From: Apostichopus japonicus
Lineage: Eukaryota; Echinodermata; Holothuroidea; Aspidochirotida; Stichopodidae
DNA length: 64,000 bases
Direction of reading: 5' to 3'
NCBI RefSeq assembly: GCF_037975245.1
Contig: NC_092573.1
Coordinates: 74,501-138,500, forward strand
Below the pieces are notes generated by a model, which was given only the letters and a program-made list of their open reading frames with translations, did not search any database and was not told where the DNA came from. Positions 27,201-35,041 of this stretch are shown piece by piece. Position numbers and translations under genes: made by a program. Every line of letters begins with the position of its first letter. Position 1 is the stretch's first letter.

Positions 27201-29746
27201 CTTCATGAGCTGACAAAGAGGCATGGGAGAGCAGACAATGGGGTGATTAGGGGTTGGTATAAAGGTCAGTGTGAGGGGGGGGGGGGGTTGGGGATTTATG
27301 ATAATGTTGAAGAGTACTCTTCAAGAGCTGACAAAGAGGCATGGGAGAGCAGACAATGGGGTGATTAGGGGTTGGTTTAAAGGTCAGTGTGAGGGGGGGG
27401 GGCAAGGATACCAGTGTTATATGTGGTATCAGCGTTGCTTACAGTACACTTTACCTTTTCCATAGCTACATATTCCTCAGAAATCTGTGTCTTCTCAGCG
27501 CCTCCAACCTTTTCGCTAACATACTGTTGGAAAACAAAATAAGCCCCAGTTAAAACAAACCATAAAGTTGCTGAAAATATTAACTAATATTCCCATGATA
27601 GTACACAACAATGTTAAGGTTATCTCCTTATCAAGGACAATCGTGTATGAGGACCTTAATTATAGGAATTGTCCTTAAGGGATTAGCTTCTTCTCTTCTT
27701 TGTTTTTCCTCTTCTCTTTTTTTGGCAAATTTATTGGTGAAGTTTTTTTAGGTTATACAATACTGCATGCACAATTTGTATCAGTTGTCATAAGCTTTGG
27801 TAGGTTAATCTGTACTTAGGAGTACATGTATACAACCTGTAAACAGATATCTGAGACAAATTAGAGAGAAGTAATTTAAATAGAATATTCTACATACTGT
27901 ACACAAAACTGTTATAGTCAGTAGTATTTGTCTATCACATTGCTGTGTGATACTCTCTGGCAACATTATTCTCTGTACAGTACATGCTTGTAGATCTGGA
28001 ATAAAACTTAGCCGTTTGTGCGTGGATTCTGAGTGCTGACCAAACAGAACCATTAGGAATAGTATACTGTAGCTTCCTAATATTGCACCTTTATCTAACC
28101 TTTATAGGTCTGATCAATGTGAATAGAAACTATGATCTTTTTTTGCTTGTTTGTATTGGATTCTCATTTGTTTCCTCTATAACCTGTTTATTCACTTCTG
28201 TGTTTACTTCTGTGGATCAACTTCCTCCCAATACCTATCAGGGTCTACCAATATATGAAAGATATAAAGTTACTTAACTTTCACAGTAGTACCTACCACA
28301 CTTCCTTAAAGGTCAGGAGTGTTGTCCAAAAAATATGCTAGAGAATCAAATAAATGGTTGATGTTGTTCAGATTTCAACAAGAATTCTACTGCGACATTC
28401 AAGAAGTTTTCCTGACTACGTCATATTTAAATGTCCGATTGAACCCTCAACTCAATGTCTGAGAATAATATATATGGAGGATCAAAACATCAAAGAACAG
28501 CCAGTTGGGACAAAGTTCTCGTATTAACAGTAAAAACAATTCCTCACCTTTACAGTATCTGATAGAAACATGATATTAAACTATGAGTGCTCTGAAGCCG
28601 GACATGACAGTACAGTCTAGATAAAACTGAAACCAAGAAAGTACTTTAAAAGCATTTTATTTAGCATGCTAACATTTTGGGAGCTATGCATTAATGACCT
28701 TTACATGATCTCAGTATATTTAAAACACATTAAGACATGCTTTTACGACTTGTAGTTTATACATGTACAGTACGTCAACATACAGTATGTAAGTTTCTAA
28801 ATGGCGTATTTAAATATGTGCTGGGGAAGACACTGCTAAGCAATCAATGTGTGATCTAAAGTCACTCTTTAAATGAAAAATGTGACCTTTCAATTTAAAG
28901 TTTAACACCTTCAAAGGGAGCCATTTCAACTTTTCACAGTTAGTTTATGCAAACAGTAACCTTCAAGAAATACTTTAAAAGCACCTTCAAACTGCAAGCA
29001 AAGGCAGGATAGATCAACAGCAAAGTGAAACTACAGTGAAAGTACAGTAACAGTTGACAAATATACTACTTATTGTGTTATGGAACTTTCCACACCTACT
29101 CAATGAACTACAACAACAAGATATGTACACAAACTTTGACATTGAAAATCCCCTTCTTCTGCATAATGAATTCTTTTGGCAATACCTTCACTAATTCACA
29201 TGTCAGTCTTGACTCTAAAGTATCATAGAATGAACTTAAGTTATTCAAGAGCCACATTTCGAGTGTGTAATACGGTCCATAAATTAGTCTGAGTGATCAT
29301 TACCATTGCGTCGTAAAGGTTAAGTATGAACTCCACAGAGATTACGTACTTTTCATAGTACCGCAACTCTTCTAATGTACAGTAGTTTTGAAATCATGCA
29401 GAGCATAAATTATTGTCCATCATTCTTGAATATTGACGTTTTCGTAATGCTATTAAATGGGAACGGTCCGACCTATGCAAAAGTGTAAGAGCACATTACA
29501 CTTCCTCATTAGTTACTCAGCAAACCATTCATAACAAAGGTCAAGCTATTTTAGGAGTGCATACAGTATATGTTGAGGGAGAGACTGGTGAGAGAGGAAT
29601 GAACAAAACCTGGATTAGAAATGACCAGTGAGAATGCAACAACTGCAAACCTAGACCACCATAAATATGATATAGAATGAGTTTACAGTTAGAAGGATTA
29701 CCTGGTTAGCTTTATTAAACTGCTTCTTCAACCCTGCCAGAGACAT
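163..29746 (-). CDS. SH3GL (EndoA): Endophilin A gene, N-BAR part (8 coding exons; 3' end outside window)
   Basis: Endophilin A senses and makes membrane curvature at clathrin-coated pits and recruits dynamin and synaptojanin through a C-terminal SH3 domain. Eight exons join in frame with GT-AG borders: 29702-29746, 27455-27523, 17082-17154, 15669-15812, 14391-14524, 12984-13050, 777-877 and 163-266. They give 245 codons plus 2 nt. Residues 1-15 ([15 protein letters not shown]) are the amphipathic H0 helix. Then come [33 protein letters not shown] and the SRRLDYD / [20 protein letters not shown] helices of the BAR dimer. The length reached equals the usual N-BAR domain (about 240-250 residues), so the linker and SH3 exons must lie upstream of base 1 in this orientation. 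The start is firm: it is the family N-terminus and the ATG has A at -3. Endophilin B is excluded by the H0 sequence. Intron 6 (12.1 kb) and intron 2 (10.3 kb) hold most of the repeats. Confidence 0.95.
267..776 (-). other. Endophilin intron 7
   Basis: A 510 bp intron. No repeat or second gene was recognised; it contains short C-rich and T-rich stretches only. Confidence 0.85.
777..877 (-). CDS. SH3GL (EndoA): Endophilin A coding exon 7
   Basis: The 101 nt lie between TTTTGTAG and GTAAGT. They encode [20 protein letters not shown] followed by [13 protein letters not shown], matching the IPDEELRQALEKFDESKE / SMFNLLEMD segment. It ends in phase 0. Confidence 0.94.
878..12983 (-). other. Endophilin intron 6 (12.1 kb)
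   Basis: The longest intron of the window. It holds the 43 bp minisatellite at 3276-4574 and simple tracts: poly-C near 6007-6027, CA/C-rich 7770-7826, GA-rich 7995-8042 and poly-G near 11461-11469. Apart from these it is AT-rich single-copy-looking sequence. Reading frames of 60-122 codons here have no recognisable domains and no neighbouring splice context, and are not called. Confidence 0.8.
3276..4574. repeat. 43 bp minisatellite, about 30 units, with an 8-unit higher-order repeat
   Basis: The unit is about 43 bp and contains TTGATCCTTGTCACTGTTGT and AGAGATTAATCCTATTTA. Roughly 30 head-to-tail copies fill the tract. The first and last copies are the most diverged. From about 3781 a block of eight variant units (one marked by TATATATTGATCC) recurs about 341 bp later, the marker falling at 3831 and again at 4172, so the array also has a higher-order period. 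It lies wholly inside endophilin intron 6. Confidence 0.95.
12984..13050 (-). CDS. SH3GL (EndoA): Endophilin A coding exon 6
   Basis: A short 67 nt exon lies between TTTTTTTAG and GTTGGT. It encodes [20 protein letters not shown] then AK, matching the family's HHLKKLEGRRLD-DYKKKR segment. The E-to-M and G-to-S changes (KMES for KLEG) are unusual, but the frame and both junctions fit: phase 0 in, and one base of a Gly codon out. The plus-strand reading frame over this stretch is only its shadow. Confidence 0.92.
13051..14390 (-). other. Endophilin intron 5
   Basis: A 1.34 kb intron. It contains a GA-rich patch (13250-13275), a C/T-rich patch (14286-14335) next to a CAGTGGCATACGCAG word resembling a transposon end (about 14220), and an open minus-strand stretch at 13632-13762 described under findings. 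Confidence 0.8.
14391..14524 (-). CDS. SH3GL (EndoA): Endophilin A coding exon 5
   Basis: The 134 nt lie between CTTGTCAG and GTAAGA. They encode [20 protein letters not shown] followed by [20 protein letters not shown] and KEIN, the long central BAR helix. It ends in phase 0. Confidence 0.95.
14525..15668 (-). other. Endophilin intron 4
   Basis: A 1.14 kb intron. One third of it is the TTAA-flanked element at 14810-15176. Nothing else was recognised. Confidence 0.85.
14810..15176. mobile_element. TTAA-flanked non-autonomous DNA transposon, copy 1 (367 bp)
   Basis: The element is bounded by TTAA at 14806-14809 and 15177-15180. The ends are inverted: AGGTTGTGAAGACTCGC at the left and GCGAGTCTTCAATGCCT at the right, sharing AGG and TGAAGACTCGC. 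A second copy with the same ends lies at 49238-53868, interrupted by a large insertion. TTAA target duplications are typical of piggyBac and Kolobok superfamilies; AGG-type ends favour Kolobok, but no transposase is present, so this is inference. It sits in endophilin intron 4. Confidence 0.88.
15669..15812 (-). CDS. SH3GL (EndoA): Endophilin A coding exon 4
   Basis: The 144 nt lie between TTTTCAG and GTATAA. They encode [17 protein letters not shown], then a diverged segment and [12 protein letters not shown], then GEESYFG. The order matches SRAKLSMINTMSKIRGQ... / GYPQAEALL... / ELGD-CNFG in vertebrates. This is the least conserved exon of the gene. Confidence 0.93.
15813..17081 (-). other. 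Endophilin intron 3
   Basis: A 1.27 kb AT-rich intron. No repeat, RNA gene or supported reading frame was seen. Confidence 0.8.
17082..17154 (-). CDS. SH3GL (EndoA): Endophilin A coding exon 3
   Basis: The 73 nt lie between CTACAG and GTAAAT. They encode [20 protein letters not shown] plus QPNP; the motif [13 protein letters not shown] is near-identical to vertebrate endophilins. It ends with one base of a split codon, completed by exon 4. Confidence 0.95.
17463..17722. repeat. Purine-rich (GGGA/GAGG) tract 1
   Basis: On the plus strand almost only G and A, with repeats of GGGGCGGGATA and GGGAATGGAGAG. The sequence just to its right (TGCTA...GGCAACT...CTGAAA...ACCAA...CCTGAACAGG...GACTGTGCC) resembles that right of the 19793-20183 tract, so both belong to one dispersed repeat. 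Confidence 0.8.
18060..18400. repeat. Diverged tandem duplication, ~167-175 bp unit
   Basis: CTCTGGTACACATT, GTGACAT and TATGTCTTGACA-type blocks recur in the same order: CTGGTACACA at 18071 and again at about 18238; AAATTAACATCTGAT near 18155 and AAATTGACATTTAAT near 18339. The copies are clearly old. Confidence 0.6.
18681..18820. repeat. Imperfect inverted repeat / hairpin
   Basis: GTCTAGGGTGAACTGG (18711-18726) is complementary to CCAGTTCATTCTAGAC (18768-18783), 14 of 16 positions. Pairing continues outward with gaps: CTCACAACCTTAGCACTCT on the left and the complement of AGAATGCTACCGTTGTGAG on the right. The loop is 41 nt. It could be a small foldback transposon or a transcribed hairpin. 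Confidence 0.6.
19793..20183. repeat. Purine-rich (GGGAGAGAAGA) tract 2
   Basis: About 390 bp that are nearly all G and A on the plus strand, with irregular GGGGAGAGAAGA-like units. Long open frames across it on both strands are a by-product of the composition, not genes. Its right flank resembles that of the 17463-17722 tract. Confidence 0.85.
23185..23600. repeat. Dimeric tandem repeat, alternating ~74 and ~65 bp units
   Basis: ACAGCTTCAAGTCCCA / ACAGTTTCAAGTCCCA occurs at about 23191, 23265, 23330, 23404, 23469 and 23539. Spacings are 74, 65, 74, 65 and 70. The two unit types alternate (CTTCAAG with AAGATTCAAAACTGCAG; TTTCAAG with CTCAAATCTGCAG), so the true period is about 139 bp. Confidence 0.88.
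26771..27087. repeat. Direct tandem duplication, ~157 bp
   Basis: TTTGTCTTTTA...GTTTCCTGTTTTATGGAAGT through AGGGATTC.TGTAAATTTGTTT occurs twice in succession (about 26771-26927 and 26928-27087), with a few substitutions and small indels. Confidence 0.9.
27163..27403. repeat. Direct tandem duplication, ~118 bp, with G-runs
   Basis: Two copies of a unit carrying GAGCTGACAAAGAGGCATGG, GGGGTGATTAGGGGTTGGT and AAAGGTCAGTGTGAGGGGG follow each other. The poly-G run at the junction differs in length. The copies are nearly identical, so the event is recent. It ends about 50 bp from endophilin exon 2. Confidence 0.9.
27455..27523 (-). CDS. SH3GL (EndoA): Endophilin A coding exon 2
   Basis: Acceptor CCAACAG lies before 27523 and donor GTAAAG after 27455. 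The 69 nt give 23 residues containing [12 protein letters not shown], the hallmark of the first BAR helix start. Phase 0 on both sides. Confidence 0.95.
27524..29701 (-). other. Endophilin intron 1
   Basis: A 2.18 kb AT-rich intron. No repeat or RNA gene was recognised. Confidence 0.8.
29702..29746 (-). CDS. SH3GL (EndoA): Endophilin A coding exon 1 (H0 helix)
   Basis: The exon runs from ATG at 29746-29744 to CAG at 29704-29702, followed by a GTAATC donor. It encodes exactly 15 residues, [15 protein letters not shown], the membrane-inserting N-terminal helix. It ends in phase 0, as in vertebrate SH3GL genes. Confidence 0.96.
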
Positions 29747-31447
29747 CTTGTGTGATCACTCCTTGCCTTCCTTTCAAGGTTTCAGTCTTTCTAGTAATCA
29801 GGAACTCTTTTACCTGTTTTGTTTAAAATCTGTGGGTGAAAATTCACAAACTCAACAAAAATCTTATTGCTGTCCATGGTACACATGTAAAAATGTTACA
29901 CATTTCAAGTGTTTCAAGTGTTTTTAAGTCTTACAGGTAGATGTCTCAGAGGACTTTTAAAGCTTTTGACTTTAAATACCAACATAAACGATCATATTCA
30001 AGAAGTATATATCCTTTCATTTTACAGTAGTTCTGACATGTGTTACTAAACAACTTGAAAGTTTGCAGCTTTTAAAGTACTTAAACTATTTGAAATGAAA
30101 GTCAAAATAGCTGGAAAATTGTCGGGACAAGGCCTTAATTTGCAGCAGAAAATTATTTTGAGATGGGTACACAACCAACATAGTCTCACTAAAAGCAACT
30201 TTAAATGTGAAGAGATTTCTTATTGCAATTTGGAGTCTATAAGCATGATACATCATGAACAATATTGTACATTTTATGTATCATGTTAATTGATATATAC
30301 ATATCAACTAAACAAGAACTGTTCGTTTCCATTTCTCAATGAAACAAAATTGTGTAAGAAAGTTACCACAGTTTATGCATTTGTGTCATGGTAGTACTGT
30401 AAGAGGAATTCTCAAGTATAGCTGTAAATATGTCTTTCTTTTATGTCAATAAGTTGTTCAGTTGAAAATCCTCTGTTATCTTTTAAACTCCTTATCCTCT
30501 TCACTCTTGTGTTATGAGGGAGACACTGTCAGATAACCCTAGCCTGTGTTTGAATACAGAGTTCAGACTATTAATGTTCCTGTGTTCATTTTATTTTGTT
30601 CTGAGTTTTAACTTGCGAATCCACGACCACGTCCCCACCGAGATCGTAATTCGGGGAATCTCGCACCATGCTACAGTACTATGAGAATTACCAACGCTTG
30701 AAAAATGATCACACACATTATTCAGCAAATGCTCCTCACCAATACATAGAGATAGAAGTTTTAGGCAGTCTCTAATGAAAATCTTTAATGAATTGCAAAA
30801 ATTTCCTTCTTAATTTAAGAAAAACAATGTAATATTCAAAGAATTGTTTGCTTGAGCTCAGTGTTGCATTGCAGTACAATGTAGTACACTGCAGTAATTG
30901 TATACACTCCCCTGACACTCTGTGCATACATACAGTATGTACTGTATGCTAACAATGTGTACATCGATGACAAACTGGAACCAGAGCTCTGAACCATAGC
31001 TACTGTGCAGCACTGTATACTATAGTACAATAATGGAACAACGTTGAAATGCTAACATATGAGTCAATATTAGTTTGTTTTTCATTCTTTCAAGTCAAAG
31101 TGCAGTTTTATTTTTCACAATGCTAACTACAACAACAGTAATTAATGCAAAGCAGGATGTATGAACAGGAAATCACAACGGCATAATAAACAGAAATAAG
31201 CATGATTTAAGAAACTGTGGAGGAAGCTTGACATTATTTGTTTCCTTAATGCACAAACCAGATGCAAGAAAAAGTAGGAAGAAGCAAAATATACACTATG
31301 ACTGTTCACATACCAAATACATTGAAAAAACATCACAAGTTACTTTTCTCTTGAATTGCAAGAAAACAGCTCTAGTCGTGCTGAACAAAAATGTCATATA
31401 ATGGCTTTTAAAACGTATTTTTTGCAATGTTAGCCAATTATAATCTG
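29747..31447. other. Endophilin 5' UTR and upstream flank
   Basis: The bases just above 29746 are the 5' UTR of endophilin on the minus strand. I cannot place its transcription start or any upstream non-coding exon. The rest is AT-rich and holds near-palindromic words such as ACATACAGTATGTACTGTATG around 30928-30948, broken only at its length limits. Confidence 0.6.
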
Positions 31448-31455
31448 CTTAATTG

Positions 31456-32909
31456 TAGTGTTCAACCGATTATGCATAACAGAAAATACCGATTACCGAT
31501 TATTTTTTTCATAATCGTACCGATTCCGATTCCGATTATTTGAAAATGAGAAAATATCCCGTCTATACGAAATCGGCAATAAAGTTTGACAGAAACAATT
31601 ATTGTTGTGATTTTCCCCCGTTTCTTTTTGCTTCGTTGTTATACAATGCTCTAAGGTATCATTTTGTATGAACCAAATTACCTCTGGAGTTTCTCGGAAA
31701 GAAAAAAAAAGTTTTTTATTTTTTTATTTTTCAAAATACGGAAATATGACATCCTACCTAGTCAGCACTGTGCTAAGGGAATGGCCTAACCACCTCGACG
31801 GGAATGTTACCTGTTAATGGCTTGAAATGGGTTAAGAATAGTTACTCAAAATATCCATCTCAAAAAGTATCTCAGACAAACCATCCATCTTCAATCTTTA
31901 CCAAAGTGTAAATTTTAATGACATATTGCCTTCATTCCGACATTATTTTGTACTTATTTTCAGTATTATACCGTTTAAGGACAAATAGAAATGTTACGAA
32001 TTTGAAGTTAAACATACCTATTCGTTACCTATTTAACTCCATTCAGGTTCAATTAGAAAATGTAAGCTTAGGCCAATCAAACTGAAAAGCAAATTTTATC
32101 ATCGTATCTTGTGTAAAATTACTCTAAAATGTAATACCAGATTGATGTAAAGAAATAATAACAACTAGAAACTACTCCAATATAAAATATAACATTCCCT
32201 CTTAAAGACATATCACTTACAGTACCTTCCAAACACTTGCCCATTTCCAGCAAATTGAAAGTTGTAAACTAAGCTACGCATGTTTTTTTTTTTGGCAAAC
32301 CGATGGTTAGGCTACATTTCCCATTGACTTAGTGTGGTTGTTAGGCTAACATGTGGTCGAAGATTGCAGTTTCCGTGGATATTTTTATTTTTTATTTGCG
32401 ACACAACTGGAGCGAATAAACAGATGGCAAGGTTAGATTTCCATGCAGTTGACTTAGTGTGAATTAAGGCTACCATGTGGTCGGAGATTTGTGAGGATTT
32501 TAGGTTATTTTCGCTGGTACTGAAATTGCTTCGTGCAGGCCGTAATTTGCCACGGGAAATTCCCGGTGATTGTGCGCGACCCTCTCGCACTGCTTCAAAT
32601 TTGATGCGGGATGTGAATACTGTTTGCGTGATTCGCGCTGCAACTGCAATTCCTAGCTAAAGCAAACGCATGTCACAATTAATTTTACACAGACACCTGA
32701 TATAACGAGGGCGATTTTCTTATATTTCTTTTTTCTTTTTCGCACTCGTAATTGTGCTTTAGGAGGTCATTTTCACCTTCCATATGTTTTTGAATAATCG
32801 GTATCACATAACTGGTATTCCACGTAATTTTTACCGATTCCGATTATGTTCCGATTATGCAATATTCGTACCGATTCCGATTCCGATTAGGTTAATCGGT
32901 TGAACACTA
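31456..32909. mobile_element. hAT-like non-autonomous DNA transposon, 1454 bp
   Basis: The element is flanked by an exact 8 bp direct repeat, CTTAATTG (31448-31455 and 32910-32917). Its ends are inverted repeats beginning TAGTGTTCAACCGATTA on both sides. Both subterminal regions carry runs of CCGATTCCGATTCCGATTA and its complement. No transposase-like frame is visible; inside is a diverged internal duplication around CTTAGTGTG and CATGTGGTCG (about 32330 and 32451). An 8 bp target duplication is characteristic of hAT superfamily elements; assignment beyond that is inference. Confidence 0.92.
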
Positions 32910-32917
32910 CTTAATTG

Positions 32918-34819
32918 CTGATATTTCCATTGAATGAATTGATAAAACAAATTCATAAAATGGATACAAAAACTTGTATTTTTGGACTGGATTATACTGT
33001 ACCTTTACATCACTCTAAATGAGTCATAAAATATAACTAACTGTACACACAATTGGATATCCCTATCACTCCCTAAGGGTTAAAATTTGTCTGTCCCTAT
33101 TTAGAGAGCTATTAACTGCTTAACCTAATGCAGAACATTTACTGATCCACAAATTAATTATCTATATATTAGTTAATATGTCAACCTGTTATGTTAATAC
33201 AAATTCATTTCATAATTCCTAGTAGAAGAAAAGATGTTTTCAGGGTGGGTTCAGCAAACCCCTGAGAATGCAGAATGAAGGATGCAGACGAATCACATAA
33301 ATTGTTATTAAAAAAATTTAGCAATTTTTTAATAACGGTATTTTATACATGCATTGATACACACATTCATGGGTTTGAGATTTAACTAGCTAGTCCCAAA
33401 CGATATAGCAACACAGGGCAGACTGCTGCATAACCTAAGTTTAATAAGAGAATACAACAAATATGTATACAAAAGAAAGGCCAAGCAGCTACAGTTGTTG
33501 CGATATGAGATTTTCCATATCGCATATATCGTAATATTTGTTCTCCTATCGCGATATACTGTAGAAGCCATGCCCATTTTCAACTCAGCAAATCCAGTCA
33601 CATACCAAAAATCCAAACAGATATGCAAAAACATCACTGAAAATAAAAGCAAAGTATGGAGCGATATTACGACACCAGCAAAATAATCCCCTGGTAGTAG
33701 GCCTATTACTACTCCACCGCTCTTCTGCAGTGAGAATCTTTTTAGATTTGTTGCAAAAATCATGAAGCCTACTCAAAGGACAGCATAATTTTTTAACACT
33801 AAGTCAATAGCCTACAATTAATAATGTCATGTGCTAGTAGTAGTACCAGCCTACTTACTTCTAGTGCTACTGCTAGTACTAGCCTAGGCCTATGGAGAAA
33901 ATGCCCCCAAAATGAATCAATCAGCAAATGGTGGCTATCTAGACATAGTAATGTAATATAATAAATAACCATGTATTTCGAACATTCAAGTACGAGTAAG
34001 CTTTATCCCTATCTTTGCCACTGGCTGGGATTATCCTGCTCTTGACTTTAGTACAAGATATTCATTGAGTAGGCCTAACGTTATAAGCAGTGCTAACGTA
34101 ACGTCTTAGGATTCCAGTAGCATATTATTAAGGGTAGGGTGAGAGTACGCCTTTTATACACACAGATGGATTACTCACGTCAGTTTCGCACCACCCTGCC
34201 TTCACTAAATCGTTGCTAGCCTAAGGTAAGAACGTTATCCGTAAGTAACTTTATGGTGACAATCTTGCAGTTTTCTCCGGACGCCTAACCTCCACTGTGA
34301 CCAATATCATTCCACCGGCTGGGACTACTGTAGGTGGTTTCGGCACTTTTGTACTGACATTGGTTACCTACGGCCTGATCCTATCTAAATAGGTACAATA
34401 TCACACTTATGAAGTTACGAACGTAAGGTCTATACATAGATTCATTGCTTGCCAGGATTCACGGTCGATCACAAGTTACTGTAGACTGCCAAATCTACGA
34501 CCACATAATTGCCTCAGCGATTATATCTGTTAGAGGGAGCTCGGTTTAAATCTAACAGGTTGTCATCATTATGTCAGGGAGGCGCTTTTGAGACACTTTT
34601 CACCATGCATGAAATATACCAGTGTTGCATTTGGAATACAATACGAGTTACCCTAATCGATTCCTATAAGGAGGGGGACACATGTGATCGGGTGGGAGGG
34701 GTGGAGTGTTGCGTTGTCTATATTCCCGTAATGTTACGTAAGAGGTAAACTGTATTTGCGAGAAGAGTAGCAGGGCGGAAGAGTAGCATGGAGGTGACAA
34801 AGCGGCGTGGGTAGCAGGT
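32918..34819. other. Intergenic spacer
   Basis: No gene was recognised. A patch rich in CGATAT / ATATCG words (33488-33560) looks like the end of another transposon, but the partner end was not found. TAGGCCTA-type words are common at 33690-34085. Confidence 0.6.
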
Positions 34820-34827
34820 AGGCCGGG

Positions 34828-35033
34828 TATAGGCGTATGCATATTTCACACCGGGGACGGAAGGTTTTTGCCCTGAAAAATTTCCCTGATTGGCAAACAA
34901 TTTATAACATGAATTTTTGGTTCAATTTCCATCAAAAATAAAGTGCCAGTGCCCTCAAATCGACACGTTCTTTTCTCAGGGAGCTGGCGCCCTTCCCCCT
35001 CCCTCTCCCCCCCCCCCGCCTCGAACGCCTATG
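34828..35033. mobile_element. Short MITE, 206 bp, 8 bp target duplication
   Basis: An exact 8 bp direct repeat, AGGCCGGG, lies at 34820-34827 and 35034-35041. Inside are short inverted ends: TATAGGCGTATGC at the left, and the complement of GAACGCCTATG at the right (shared ATAGGCGT). The interior includes GGAGCTGGCGCCCTTCCCCC followed by a C-run. It is probably a hAT-related MITE. Confidence 0.78.
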
Positions 35034-35041
35034 AGGCCGGG

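Larger units (their letters stand above)
17155..27454 (-). other. Endophilin intron 2 (10.3 kb)
   Basis: It contains two purine-rich tracts (17463-17722, 19793-20183), a ~167 bp duplication (18060-18400), an imperfect hairpin (18681-18820), a dimeric tandem repeat (23185-23600), a GC-rich patch (25162-25256) and two direct duplications (26771-27087, 27163-27403). The words TACTGTA and TACAGTA are conspicuously frequent throughout. The longest open frame (21691-22167) starts without splice or domain support and is rejected. Confidence 0.8.
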
